Source: Bog-532 sp963720945 (lineage in GTDB: Bacteria > Actinomycetota > Actinomycetes > Streptosporangiales > Streptosporangiaceae). From it: a stretch of DNA of 64,000 nucleotides. A model generated the notes under the pieces. The model saw nothing but the letters and a program-made list of their open reading frames with translations, did not search any database and was not told the DNA's origin. Below are positions 32,967 through 41,577 of the stretch, one piece after another; position 1 is the stretch's first letter; every line of letters begins with the position of its first letter. The stretch is taken from contig CAVRHH010000014.1 of assembly GCA_963720945.1 (NCBI GenBank), positions 124,001 through 188,000 of the forward strand, in the 5' to 3' direction. The position numbers and the translations under genes are program-made.

Positions 32967-33054
32967 GGGCCAGCACGCTCCTTCTCCGACGGCAGGGATA
33001 GGTCAGCGCCTCACGATTGAGGAGCTAATTGAACGGTGTAACCGGAAGGAGACC

Positions 33055-33483
33055 CTAGTGAAAGCAATAAGGCATTTCAACCGCTTCGGCCGGTGTCGTT
33101 CCAGGTTCGCCAATCACCGCACGGGCAAGACTGTATAACGCTACAATCTCGCACGTCACCTTCCTGGCGGGACGATACCGCAGCGGCGGCACCAGGCCAG
33201 CCGCGGCCAGCGTATTGAGGGCACGCAGCTCAAGGGCCCCGAAGGCCTCGCGGCGGGGGGCACCGTCCGGCACGTCTCCGCCGACGGCGGAACCGGCCGC
33301 GCGGCGGCGGGCGGACGCGCTATTCGCCTGCACCGGGGCACCTTTTGCATTACTTACGTCTTTCTTACGCTTTTGGGCCGGGCTGCCGTGTACACCGCGT
33401 GATCCATTTTCGAGCAGCACCGTGACCAGGCAGTCACCGCACGCAATTTTACGGAACTCGCATTGCCCGCAGTCAATAAGCAT
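33055..33483 (-). CDS. Conserved actinobacterial protein with two N-terminal CxxC pairs
   Basis: 142 residues from the ATG at 33483 with GGAGAGTC just upstream; a longer frame to 33573 lacks a good start. The first 18 residues (MLIDCGQCEFRKIACGDC) hold CxxC pairs at positions 5/8 and 15/18, suggesting a bound metal. A Lys/Ala/Arg-rich linker follows, then ALELRALNTLAAAGLVPPLRYRP. This N- and C-terminal pattern recurs in small uncharacterised proteins beside NlpC/P60 genes in actinomycetes. The final ~30 residues are not typical. Function unknown. Confidence 0.65.
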   Translation of the reverse strand: MLIDCGQCEFRKIACGDCLVTVLLENGSRGVHGSPAQKRKKDVSNAKGAPVQANSASARRRAAGSAVGGDVPDGAPRREAFGALELRALNTLAAAGLVPPLRYRPARKVTCEIVALYSLARAVIGEPGTTPAEAVEMPYCFH

Positions 33484-33624
33484 GACTCTCCGTTCATCGC
33501 CGCATTGGACACGGCTCACGTTAGGAGCGGCCCCTGACATTTCCGCGGGAGCGGCCCGTCTGGAGCGCGGCAACGCGGCGTGGCCGCCCGCAAACTGTCG
33601 GGGGGGCGGCCTACGGTATGGACC

Positions 33625-34302
33625 GTGACCGATCTGCAGGCGAGCGCGCCGGCCTGGGCTTCCGCGCCCCCGGTGGCCGCCGCCTGCTACGGCGCGCCGC
33701 AGCAGGACCGGGCGGCGCCCGGTGGGCTGGCGCTGACGCAGATCGAGTTCGCGGTGGTCGACGTGGAGACCACCGGCTGGTCACCGGCGGAGGCGCGGAT
33801 CACCGAGATCGGCGCGGTCAGGCTCCAGGCGGGCCGGGTGACCGGGGAGTTCTCGACCCTGGTCGATCCGGGTATGCCGGTACCCGCCGATATCGAGGCG
33901 CTGACCGGGATCAGCAGCCAGATGGTGTCCACCGCGCCGCGGGCGGCCGACGCGCTGCCGGCGTTGCTGGGATTCGCGCACGGATGCGTACTCGCCGCGC
34001 ACAACGCGCCCTTCGACCTCAGCTTCCTGATGGCTGCGTGCGGCGCCTGCGGCCTGCCCTGGCCCGGTTTCCCGGTGCTCGACACGGTGGCGGTCGCCCG
34101 GCAGGTCCTGGTCGGCACCGAGGTACCCGACTGCAAGCTCGCGACGCTGGCCGCGTTCTTCGACGTGCCGACGCCGCCCCGGCACCGTGCGCTGGCCGAC
34201 GCGCGCGCCACCGCCGCCGTGATGGATGTGCTGCTCACCCGGCTCGCCCTGCTGGGTATCCGCACCCTGGATGATCTCGGCGAGTGGCTGGCGGTACCCT
34301 GA
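33625..34302 (+). CDS. DnaQ-like 3'-5' exonuclease
   Basis: 225 residues from the GTG at 33625; TACGGT at 33612-33617 lies 7 nt before it, fitting a leaderless start. DEDDh exonuclease motifs: ExoI VVDVETTGWSP, ExoII AHNAPFDLSFL, ExoIII HRALADARATAAVM. The DNA polymerase III epsilon-like domain covers almost the whole protein. Proofreading or repair/RNA trimming role cannot be distinguished. The first ~35 residues are Ala/Pro-rich and variable. Confidence 0.87.
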   Translation: MTDLQASAPAWASAPPVAAACYGAPQQDRAAPGGLALTQIEFAVVDVETTGWSPAEARITEIGAVRLQAGRVTGEFSTLVDPGMPVPADIEALTGISSQMVSTAPRAADALPALLGFAHGCVLAAHNAPFDLSFLMAACGACGLPWPGFPVLDTVAVARQVLVGTEVPDCKLATLAAFFDVPTPPRHRALADARATAAVMDVLLTRLALLGIRTLDDLGEWLAVP

Positions 34303-34350
34303 GCCGGGCCCGCCCGGGGCGGCGGCAGGCGGAAGGCCGAGGAGGCGCGA

Positions 34351-34638
34351 ATGGTTACCGCGATCGTTCTGGTGAAGGCGGACATCCAGCGCATCCCGGA
34401 GGTTGCGGAGATGATCGCCCAGATCGCTGAGGTCAGCGAGGTGTACTCGGTGACTGGCGAGTTCGACCTGGTGGCGATGATCCGGGTGCGCGGCCACGAC
34501 CAGCTCGCCGACGTGATCCCCGGGCGGCTCAACAAGGTCCCGGGCGTCACGCACACCGAGACGCACATCGCGTTCCGCGCCTATTCGCGGCACGACCTGG
34601 AGGCCGCCTTCTCACTCGGCGCGTCCGAGCTGGCCTAG
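34351..34638 (+). CDS. Stand-alone Lrp/AsnC ligand-binding (RAM) domain protein
   Basis: 95 residues: the AsnC_trans_reg domain without an HTH (MVTAIVLVKADIQRIPEVAE, then VYSVTGEFDLVAMIRVRGHDQLADVI and VPGVTHTETHIAF). Such SraM-type proteins oligomerise and bind amino acids. It lies just upstream, tail to tail, of trpD, with a 27-nt overlap of the 3' ends. A role in sensing an amino acid is family knowledge; a link to tryptophan is only positional. Confidence 0.87.
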   Translation: MVTAIVLVKADIQRIPEVAEMIAQIAEVSEVYSVTGEFDLVAMIRVRGHDQLADVIPGRLNKVPGVTHTETHIAFRAYSRHDLEAAFSLGASELA

Positions 34639-35760
34639 CAGCGGCCGCCCTTTTGGAGCAGGGCCGCCCGGCGATCGAGCCGGCCTGGATGGCAGGCCTA
34701 AAGGCCGGACCGCGCCCGCCATCCGGCGGCTGGTCTCGATCCAGCGGTCGAGCAGGCCCGCTGCCGCGCCTGAGTCAACGGCCTCGGCGGCGCGGGTCAG
34801 GGCACCGGACAGCACCGGGTAAAGGTCCTCGGGGCGCGGCACGCCCTGGTCGGCGGCGAGGGCGGCCGCCGCGTTCAGCAGCACGATGTCGCGCACCGGC
34901 CCCGCCTCGCCATCGAGGACGGCCCGCATCACGGCCGCGTTGTGCGCGGGGTCCCCGCCACGCAGGTCCCCCGGCTCCGGGCGGGGCAGGCCCAGCTCCG
35001 CGGGGTCAAGCTCGGCTGCGGCCACCGCGGCGCCGTGGACCAGCCAGACCGCCGAGGTGGTCGTCGTGGTCAGCTCGTCCAGGCCGTCCCCGCCGTGGAA
35101 CACCAGCGCGCTCGAGCCGCGCGCGGCCAGCACGCCCGCGATGATCCCGCCCATCCGGCGGTCGGCCACGCCGACCGCCTGGGCCTGGGGCCGGGCCGGG
35201 TTCGTGACCGGCCCGAGGAAGTTGAACACGGTGGGCACGCCGAGCTCACGGCGCGGCACCGAGGCGTACCGCAGGGCCGGGTGGTAGAGCGGGGCGAACA
35301 GGAAGGCCACCCCGATCTCCTCCGCCAGCGCCGCACTGGCCGCGGGCGGCAGGTCGATGACCACGCCGAGGGCCTCCAGCACGTCAGCCGCCCCGCACCG
35401 GGAGGAGGCCGCCCGGTTGCCGTGCTTGACCATGCGCGCGCCCGCCGCCGCGGCCACCACGGTGGCCATGGTGGAGATGTTGACGGTATGCGCGCCGTCG
35501 GCGCCGGTACCGACCAGGTCGACGAGACGCCCGGGGACCCGGATCGGGGTGGCGTGCTCCAGCATCGCCCGCGCCAGCCCGCCCAGCTCGGTCGACGTCT
35601 CGCCCTTGATGCGCAGCGCGATCGCGAACCCGGAGATCTGGACGTCGGTCGCCGCGCCCTCCATGATCTCGTTCATCGCCCACGCCGCCTCATCGGCGGT
35701 GAGCGACTCGCCCTTGACGAGCGCGCCGATCAGGGCCGGCCAGTTCATTCGGGCTTCCAT
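34612..35760 (-). CDS. trpD: Anthranilate phosphoribosyltransferase TrpD
   Basis: 382 residues, slightly long because of a ~35-residue Pro/Arg-rich C-terminal tail that overlaps the RAM gene. Motifs: GLARAMLEHATPI, the PRPP-binding GTGADGAHTVNISTMA, KHGNRAASSRCGAADVLEALG, and FNFLGPVTNPARPQAQAVGV. Second step of tryptophan synthesis. Other trp genes are not in view; this isolated trpD next to the ctaE-qcr operon is usual in actinomycetes. Confidence 0.93.
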   Translation of the reverse strand: MEARMNWPALIGALVKGESLTADEAAWAMNEIMEGAATDVQISGFAIALRIKGETSTELGGLARAMLEHATPIRVPGRLVDLVGTGADGAHTVNISTMATVVAAAAGARMVKHGNRAASSRCGAADVLEALGVVIDLPPAASAALAEEIGVAFLFAPLYHPALRYASVPRRELGVPTVFNFLGPVTNPARPQAQAVGVADRRMGGIIAGVLAARGSSALVFHGGDGLDELTTTTTSAVWLVHGAAVAAAELDPAELGLPRPEPGDLRGGDPAHNAAVMRAVLDGEAGPVRDIVLLNAAAALAADQGVPRPEDLYPVLSGALTRAAEAVDSGAAAGLLDRWIETSRRMAGAVRPLGLPSRPARSPGGPAPKGRPLLGQLGRAE

Positions 35761-35773
35761 TAGCCGGCCGCGG

Positions 35774-36175
35774 TCAGCTGCTGGCGATCTCGGAGCGCGC
35801 CGCCCGGTGCCGCATCAGCCGACTCAGCTCCCGGGCCAGCTGGCGCGGGTCGATCGGGTGGCTCGTCACCGCGTCCGCCCGGGACCAGGTCGCGAGCCAT
35901 CCGTCGTCGGCCCGGCCGGTGATCAGCAGCACCGGGGGACAGTCGTAGATCTCGTCCTTGGCCTGCCGGCAAACGCCCATGCCGCCCGCGGGCTGGGCCT
36001 CCCCGTCCAGCACCATCACGTCCGCGCCGCCCTCGTCCAGCAGGCGGAACAGGGCCGGCTCGGTGGCGACCTCAATGATCTCGGCGTCCGGTGCGTCGGG
36101 CTCGGGACGCCGGCCAATGGCAAGCCGGATCTCAGCACGCGCGTCGGCGTCATGGCTGTAAACAACGACCTTCAC
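35774..36175 (-). CDS. Degenerate receiver-domain protein upstream of trpD
   Basis: 133 residues. CheY-like fold: MKVVVYSHDADARAEIRLAIG, phosphoacceptor-like Asp in VMVLDGEAQPAGGMGVCRQ, then VLLITGRADDGWLA. The invariant Lys of receivers is replaced (TSHPIDP where KP is expected), and no output domain is present, so phosphorylation-dependent signalling is doubtful. It ends 13 nt before trpD on the same strand and is divergent from ctaE. Stand-alone receivers at this position are conserved in actinobacteria; function unknown. Confidence 0.8.
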   Translation of the reverse strand: MKVVVYSHDADARAEIRLAIGRRPEPDAPDAEIIEVATEPALFRLLDEGGADVMVLDGEAQPAGGMGVCRQAKDEIYDCPPVLLITGRADDGWLATWSRADAVTSHPIDPRQLARELSRLMRHRAARSEIASS

Positions 36176-36513
36176 AGAAGTGGTTGCCTTCTCGCTGGTG
36201 GCCGCGGGGGCCCGATGGGCCCGGTGACCCTGAGCTGCGGCGGAGCTTAACTTGCGGCAAGTCTATCGGTGCACGCTAAAACCCGGCTGAGGCTTCGGCG
36301 AGAGCCGCCTCCGGGGAGATGCCGCCGCGGCGGCTGCCCGCACATTGATCAGGTACGCCGGGAATGCGCGCCGGCCGGAGTTCACCCGCCGCGTGCGGAA
36401 CCACGCAGACCCGGCATCCTGAGCGGTCCGGGCGGGCTCGCCCGGAAAAATAAATGCCCCCGAGTTGGGGGGGCGCCTGCCGCTCGCCTACGGGTTGTCG
36501 TAATAATGACGTC
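36176..36513. promoter_or_regulatory. Divergent control region of receiver gene and ctaE-qcr operon
   Basis: 338 bp with no convincing gene. TCCGGGCG (36427-36434) and CGCCCGGA (36439-36446) form an 8-bp hairpin followed by AAAATAAAT. TAATAAT at 36501-36507 is a good -10 box 7 nt ahead of the ctaE GTG, indicating a leaderless respiratory transcript. The remainder shows nothing I can assign. Confidence 0.5.
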
Positions 36514-37155
36514 GTGGCGACAGCATCCGTAACCGAGGCGGCACCCCGTACGCCGGCCAACCGTCCCAACCTGGTCAGCGTCGGCACGATCATCTGGCTG
36601 TCCTCAGAGCTCATGTTCTTCGCGGCGCTGTTCGCGATGTACTTCACGGTCCGTTCCGTGGAAAAGGGCGAGGGCCTGCCGTGGCCCGGCGCCCACCTGA
36701 ACATCGCCCTGGGGTCCGTCAACACGACCGTTCTGCTGCTGTCCAGCGTGACCTGCCAGATGGGCGTGTTCGCAGTCGAGCGCGGCCAGGTCGGGCGGGT
36801 GGGCAGCCTGCTGGACCCCCGCAAGTGGGGCCTGCGCGAGTGGTACGTGCTGACGTTCCTGATGGGCCTGTACTTCGACCTCGGCCAGGGATACGAGTAC
36901 TTCAACCTGGTCCACAAGGAACACCTGACCGTCTCGTCCAGCGCGTACGGGTCGGTGTTCTACATCCCCACCGGCTTCCACGGCCTGCACGTGGCGGGCG
37001 GCCTCGTAGCGTTCATGTTCCTGCTCGGCCGCACCTACGCCGCTAAACGGTTCACCCGAGAACAGCAGATCAGCGCGATCGTCGTTTCCTACTACTGGCA
37101 CTTCGTCGATGTCGTCTGGATCGGCCTCTTCACTACCATCTACCTGATCCACTGA
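36514..37155 (+). CDS. ctaE: Cytochrome c oxidase subunit III CtaE
   Basis: 213 residues from the GTG at 36514. Five-helix heme-copper oxidase subunit III: TIIWLSSELMFFAALFAMYF, VTCQMGVFAVERG, the conserved Glu/His region QGYEYFNLVHKEHLTVSSSAYGS with FHGLHVAGG, and YYWHFVDVVWIGLFTTIYLIH at the end. It is first in the ctaE-qcrC-qcrA-qcrB operon, the supercomplex arrangement of actinobacteria lacking soluble cytochrome c. Confidence 0.95.
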   Translation: MATASVTEAAPRTPANRPNLVSVGTIIWLSSELMFFAALFAMYFTVRSVEKGEGLPWPGAHLNIALGSVNTTVLLLSSVTCQMGVFAVERGQVGRVGSLLDPRKWGLREWYVLTFLMGLYFDLGQGYEYFNLVHKEHLTVSSSAYGSVFYIPTGFHGLHVAGGLVAFMFLLGRTYAAKRFTREQQISAIVVSYYWHFVDVVWIGLFTTIYLIH

Positions 37156-37268
37156 CCCGCGGGAGGCGGGCGGTGCGAGTGACCAGTTCGCTCCGGCGTC
37201 CTGCATCCAGGGGCACCCGGCAACGCGAAGACACAATTGGACCACAATCCGGAAAACCGAGGGCAGCA

Positions 37269-38096
37269 GTGAGGTGGATCACCGCGCGGCGACGTCGCCC
37301 GCTCGTCGGCTACGCAGCCGTCCTGCTGGCGCTGGTCGCGGTCGGCATGCTGTACGCGGCTGTCACCGGGCTCGGCGGCAGCACCGCGTCGGCGGGCTCG
37401 GGTTCGGCGTCACCGCTGATCACCCAGGGCAAGAACCTGTTCGCGGTCTCCTGCGCGACCTGCCACGGCATGGCGGCCCAGGGCACCACGCAGGGACCCA
37501 GCCTGATCGGGGCGGGCGCCGCGGCCGTTGACTTCCAGCTGAGCACGGGCCGCATGCCGCTGAAGGAGGTCGGTGCCGAGGCGCCGCGCAAGCCTCCGGT
37601 GTACAGCCAGCAGGAGATCAACGCCATCGCCGCCTACGTCGCCTCACTCGGCGGCGGCCCCGCCGAGCCGACCGCCCAGCAGGACAGCACCGCAGGTGCG
37701 GACACGGCGCTCGGCCAGAGCCTGTTCAACGCGAACTGCGCCCAGTGCCACAACTACGCCGGCGCCGGCGGCGCGCTGACCGACGGCAAGTACGCCCCGC
37801 CGCTGACCGACGCCACCGACAAGCAGATCTACGAGGCCATGCTGACCGGCCCGGAGGCCATGCCGGTGTTCAACGACAGCACGCTGTCCCCCAGCGCCAA
37901 GCGCGACATCATCGCCTACGTCACGCAGACGCGCGCGGAGGCGAACCCGGGCGGGTTCAGCCTGGGCCGCATCGGGCCGACCACGGAAGGCCTGGTCGCG
38001 TGGCTCGGGGGCATTGGCGCGCTCGTGCTCGCCGCCATGTGGATTACCGCGAAGCGCCGGGAAGAGCGCACGGGAGAAAACACGGGTAACCGATGA
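37269..38096 (+). CDS. qcrC: Di-heme cytochrome c subunit QcrC
   Basis: 275 residues from the GTG at 37269 with GAGGG upstream. An N-terminal TM/signal (PLVGYAAVLLALVAVGMLYAAV) is followed by two class I cytochrome c domains with heme motifs CATCH and CAQCH. A C-terminal TM (LVAWLGGIGALVLAAMWITA) anchors it. It is the bc1 component that replaces cytochrome c1 plus soluble c and passes electrons straight to the oxidase. It overlaps qcrA by 4 nt. Confidence 0.95.
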   Translation: MRWITARRRRPLVGYAAVLLALVAVGMLYAAVTGLGGSTASAGSGSASPLITQGKNLFAVSCATCHGMAAQGTTQGPSLIGAGAAAVDFQLSTGRMPLKEVGAEAPRKPPVYSQQEINAIAAYVASLGGGPAEPTAQQDSTAGADTALGQSLFNANCAQCHNYAGAGGALTDGKYAPPLTDATDKQIYEAMLTGPEAMPVFNDSTLSPSAKRDIIAYVTQTRAEANPGGFSLGRIGPTTEGLVAWLGGIGALVLAAMWITAKRREERTGENTGNR

Positions 38097-39187
38097 GCGA
38101 CAACGACAGGGACCTGGAAGACGCGCCCGAGGAGCGGCCGCACCCGCACCGGGTGATCGGCACTCCCCCGCCGGCGCGCGGGCTGCTCACCGAGCCGGGG
38201 CCCGGCGAGGGCGGCGGAGCCGAGCCGTACGGCCCGGGCGAGGCCGAACCCCCCGAACTGCCCAGCGAGAACCCGAACCCGGTCTCCGCCAGGAACTGGG
38301 AGCGGGTCGCCGCGGCCCTGTTCATCATCTCGGCGCTGGCCAGCGCCGGCTTCATCGCCGCCTACGTGGGCCTGGAGGTCGGCGGCCACGGCAACGGCGA
38401 CGTCGTGGACGCGACGCTGCGGTCCAACCTCGCGCTCGGCAGCGCGATGTCGGTGGCCCTCCTGGCCATCGGCATCGGCATGGTCATCTGGGTCCGGAAC
38501 ATCATGCCGCCGGTCGAGCTGGCCGAGGACCGGCACGCCCTGGCGTCCACCCCGGAGGACCGGTCAAAGTTCGCCGAGACGTTCATCGAGGGCGCGGAGG
38601 CCAGCCAGATCACCAAGCGGCCGCTGCTGCGGCGGACGCTGATCGCGGCGACCGTGCCGGTGGCGCTCGCCCCGCTGGTGCTGCTGCGCGACCTGGGGCC
38701 GCTGCCCGGCGGCAGCCTGCGGTACACCGTGTGGAGGAAGGGGATGCGGCTCCTCGTCTACGGCACGAACCAGCCCATCACGCCCGCCGAGTTCGACTCG
38801 CAGGGCGGCATGATCACGGTGGTGCCGGAGGGGTACCAGGACGACGACGATGAACTGGCCAAGGCGACGTCGATCATCATCAAGATGGAGCCGGGCCTGC
38901 TCCAGGCGCCAACCAACCTGAACTGGACGGTCGACAATATCGTCGCCTACTCTAAAATCTGCACGCACGTCGGGTGTCCCGCCGCGCTCTACGACCAGAA
39001 CACGCACCGGATTCTCTGCCCGTGCCACCAGTCCACGTTTGACGCCACCCGCGGTGCGCTGGTGACCTTCGGGCCCGCGCCGCGGCCGCTGCCGCAGCTT
39101 CCGATCACGACCAACGCACAGGGCTACCTGGTGGCCCAGAGCGACTTCCACGAACCGGTCGGGCCAAGCTTCTGGGAGCGGGGATGA
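38093..39187 (+). CDS. qcrA: Rieske iron-sulphur subunit QcrA
   Basis: 364 residues. Acidic/Pro-rich N-terminus, then the three TM helices typical of actinobacterial QcrA (ALFIISALASAGFIAAYVGL; GSAMSVALLAIGIGMVIWV; third near TLIAATVPVALAPLVLLRDL). The C-terminal Rieske domain has cluster ligands CTHVGCP and CPCHQSTFD. It carries electrons from menaquinol to QcrC. It overlaps qcrC and qcrB by 4 nt each. Confidence 0.95.
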   Translation: MSDNDRDLEDAPEERPHPHRVIGTPPPARGLLTEPGPGEGGGAEPYGPGEAEPPELPSENPNPVSARNWERVAAALFIISALASAGFIAAYVGLEVGGHGNGDVVDATLRSNLALGSAMSVALLAIGIGMVIWVRNIMPPVELAEDRHALASTPEDRSKFAETFIEGAEASQITKRPLLRRTLIAATVPVALAPLVLLRDLGPLPGGSLRYTVWRKGMRLLVYGTNQPITPAEFDSQGGMITVVPEGYQDDDDELAKATSIIIKMEPGLLQAPTNLNWTVDNIVAYSKICTHVGCPAALYDQNTHRILCPCHQSTFDATRGALVTFGPAPRPLPQLPITTNAQGYLVAQSDFHEPVGPSFWERG

Positions 39188-40854
39188 CCACTAACCACGG
39201 GCGGCTGACCATACCGAAGCCGCTGGCCAGGCAGGGCGAGGAGCTCGACGACCGGCTGCACGCCGCCAAGGGCCTGCGGACGCTGCTGCGGAAGGTCTTC
39301 CCGGACCACTGGACGTTCCTGCTCGGCGAGATCGCGCTGTACTCGTTCATCATCCTGATCCTGACCGGCATCTTCCTGACGCTGTTCTTCAACCCGAGCA
39401 TGACCCAGGTCGTCTACCACGGGTCGTACACGAAGCTGAACGGTGTCCGGATGAGCGAGGCGTACGAGTCCACGCTGCGGATCAGCTTCGACGTGCGCGG
39501 CGGCCTGCTCATGCGGCAGATCCATCACTGGGCGGCGGACCTGTTCCTGGCCGCGATCATGTGCCACATGCTGCGGATCTTCTTCACGGGGGCCTACCGC
39601 AAGCCGCGCGAGACCAACTGGCTGATCGGGCTGGGCCTGTTCACCCTCGGCATCTTCGAGGGCTTCCTCGGCTACTCCATGCCGGACGACCTGCTGTCCG
39701 GCACCGGCGTGCGGATCGCCGAGGGCGTGCTGATGGGTATCCCGGTGGTCGGCACGTACATGTCGTTCTTCCTGTTCGGCGGGCAGTTCCCCGGCACCGA
39801 GTTCGTGGTGCGGTTCTACATCATCCACGTGCTGCTGATCCCGGGGCTGCTGCTGGCGCTGATCAGCGCGCACCTGTTCCTGATGGTGCACCAGAAGCAC
39901 ACCCAGATGCCGGGCAAGGGCCGCACCGAGGGCAACGTCGTCGGCCAGCCCATGTACCCGTACTTCATGGTCAAGACGGGCGCGTTCTTCTTCTTCGTCT
40001 TCGGGGTGCTCGCCCTGCTGGCCACGTTCGCGCAGATCAACCCGATCTGGCAGGTCGGCCCGTACACGCCAGTGGCGATCTCGGCCGGATCGCAGCCCGA
40101 CTTCTACATGGGCTGGCTAGAGGGCGCCCTGCGCATGTTCCCGAACTGGACGTGGGATATCGGCGGCCATACCGTCGCGTGGAACGTGTTCGTGCCGGCA
40201 CTGCTCGTTATGGGCGTGCTCTTCGGCGCGCTCGGGGCGTGGCCGTTCCTGGAACGGTGGGCCACCGGCGACAAGAGCTACCACCACGTCAACGTCCGGC
40301 CGCGGAACGCCCCGACCCGGACCGCGTTCGGCATCGCGGGTGTCACCTTCTACGGCGTCCTCTGGCTGGAGGGCGCGAACGACCTGATCGCCGTACACCT
40401 GCAGATCCCGCTGTACACCACCACGGAGATCGCCCGGTACGCGATCTTCATCGGGCCGGTGATCGCCTTCTGGGTGACCCGCCGGATCTGCTTCGGGCTG
40501 CAGCGCCGGGACGCGGCGATGCTGACGCACGGCGTCGAGACCGGCATCATCTCCCAGCTGCCGAACGGCGCGTTCGTCGAGGCGGAGCGGCCGCTGGACG
40601 AGGACGAGATCGCCGTCATCGGGGCCAAGCCACCGGTCCCGGCCCTCCCGTCCCACTACGTGGACGAGAACGGCCTGCCCGACGGCCCTGCGCGGCGTGC
40701 GGGGCAAGCTGCAGGCGCGCGCCCGGGAGCTGTTCGCGGAGTCGATCTCGCTGGCTCCGCCGGCGGACGGGCACGGGAACGGGCACGGCAACGGCCACGC
40801 GGCCATCGGCGACGGCGAGCCCGCCACCATGGGCAGCGGCACCCAGCCGGCTGA
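39184..40854 (+). CDS. qcrB: Cytochrome b subunit QcrB (apparent frameshift near 3' end)
   Basis: The uninterrupted frame gives 556 residues. Eight-helix cytochrome b: heme ligand regions RQIHHWAADLFLAAIMCHML and YIIHVLLIPGLLLALISAHLF, with GTGVRIAEGVLMGIPVVGTY between. Forms the menaquinol-oxidising core with QcrA and QcrC. After LPSHYVDENGLPDGP the frame becomes Arg-rich and unlike QcrB. The next frame instead encodes LRGVRGKLQARARELFAES followed by a HGNGHGNGH tail that fits actinobacterial QcrB and ends at 40891. One extra C near 40687 would explain this, either a sequencing error or a real mutation in a dispensable tail. Confidence 0.88.
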   Translation: MTTNHGRLTIPKPLARQGEELDDRLHAAKGLRTLLRKVFPDHWTFLLGEIALYSFIILILTGIFLTLFFNPSMTQVVYHGSYTKLNGVRMSEAYESTLRISFDVRGGLLMRQIHHWAADLFLAAIMCHMLRIFFTGAYRKPRETNWLIGLGLFTLGIFEGFLGYSMPDDLLSGTGVRIAEGVLMGIPVVGTYMSFFLFGGQFPGTEFVVRFYIIHVLLIPGLLLALISAHLFLMVHQKHTQMPGKGRTEGNVVGQPMYPYFMVKTGAFFFFVFGVLALLATFAQINPIWQVGPYTPVAISAGSQPDFYMGWLEGALRMFPNWTWDIGGHTVAWNVFVPALLVMGVLFGALGAWPFLERWATGDKSYHHVNVRPRNAPTRTAFGIAGVTFYGVLWLEGANDLIAVHLQIPLYTTTEIARYAIFIGPVIAFWVTRRICFGLQRRDAAMLTHGVETGIISQLPNGAFVEAERPLDEDEIAVIGAKPPVPALPSHYVDENGLPDGPARRAGQAAGARPGAVRGVDLAGSAGGRARERARQRPRGHRRRRARHHGQRHPAG

Positions 40855-40921
40855 GGTGGAGGACACGCGGACCGGCGAGGACGGCGAATAACCAGCCGAA
40901 CGGGACGGCGAGAACGTCCAG

Positions 40922-40965
40922 CGACCGGAGGCGGTCACCCGGCAACGGGTGGCCGCCTCCGGTCG
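40922..40965 (+). terminator. 19-bp terminator hairpin of the ctaE-qcrCAB operon
   Basis: CGACCGGAGGCGGTCACCC (40922-40940), loop GGCAAC, and GGGTGGCCGCCTCCGGTCG (40947-40965) pair throughout with a single G-U. It follows the qcrB end at 40891 and lies before the convergent permease remnant, so it is a strong terminator. Confidence 0.85.
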
Positions 40966-41021
40966 TGTGGCCTTACCGACCGGGGCCGGGGCGGGCCCCC
41001 GCAGGTCCGTCCTGGCCCCGG

Positions 41022-41405
41022 TCAGGCCGCGTCGCCGCGGAGCGAGAAGGACGCCAGCTTCCGGACCGCGACGGCCAGTGCCGCCACGGTGACGGCGCCG
41101 CCCGCCGCGCAGGCCGTGGTCAGGCTCACGCCCGGTGTCAGCGCCGGGTCATGGGCCACCGAGTTGGCCATGGCCAGCGCGTAGTGGCCCACCGAGAGAA
41201 TGCGCGCGCCGCCGACGAAATTCGCCAGCGCTCCTTCCCAGAGCACGACGTAGAACAGGCCCACCGCCAGCGCGCGGGCCGTCGCCGCGGACAGCGAGAC
41301 GAACACGGCGTTGTAGATGACCGAGCCGGCCAGGGCGCCGGCGAACAGGCCGACGGCCAGTCTCGCTTTCGTCGGGTGCCGGGCGGGTGCCGGGCGGGTA
41401 CTGGG
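41022..41405 (-). pseudogene. Truncated ABC-2 type permease remnant
   Basis: The minus frame reads RLAVGLFAGALAGSVIYNAV then FVSLSAATARALAVGLFYVV and LWEGALANFVGGARILSVGH, the C-terminal half of an ABC transporter permease. An in-frame GTG at 41306 would give only 94 residues. Homologous-looking sequence continues upstream to about 41390 without a start codon until a TGA near 41410. No ATPase partner or N-terminal permease helices are present. It therefore looks like a decayed gene fragment between the qcr operon and the two-component system. Confidence 0.55.
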
Positions 41406-41577
41406 TCGGGCGATTCCTCACCATGCCGCACGTGAGCACGGCCCCGCGTCGCCCGGCGGAGCGAACTTCCGCTCCCGGGTAGGCCCGGCGGCCCAGCGGG
41501 CCAGGCCGCGGCTACGCCCGCAGGCGTAAGCTTCCCGGCGGACGCGCGCAGGCGGCCGGCGCGGTTACCGTGGTGAC

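Noticed and set aside
32967..33054. c-di-AMP (ydaO) riboswitch before the NlpC/P60 gene
   Set aside because: Such riboswitches often precede actinobacterial cell-wall hydrolases, but the leader is only 88 bp and I could not find the conserved core.
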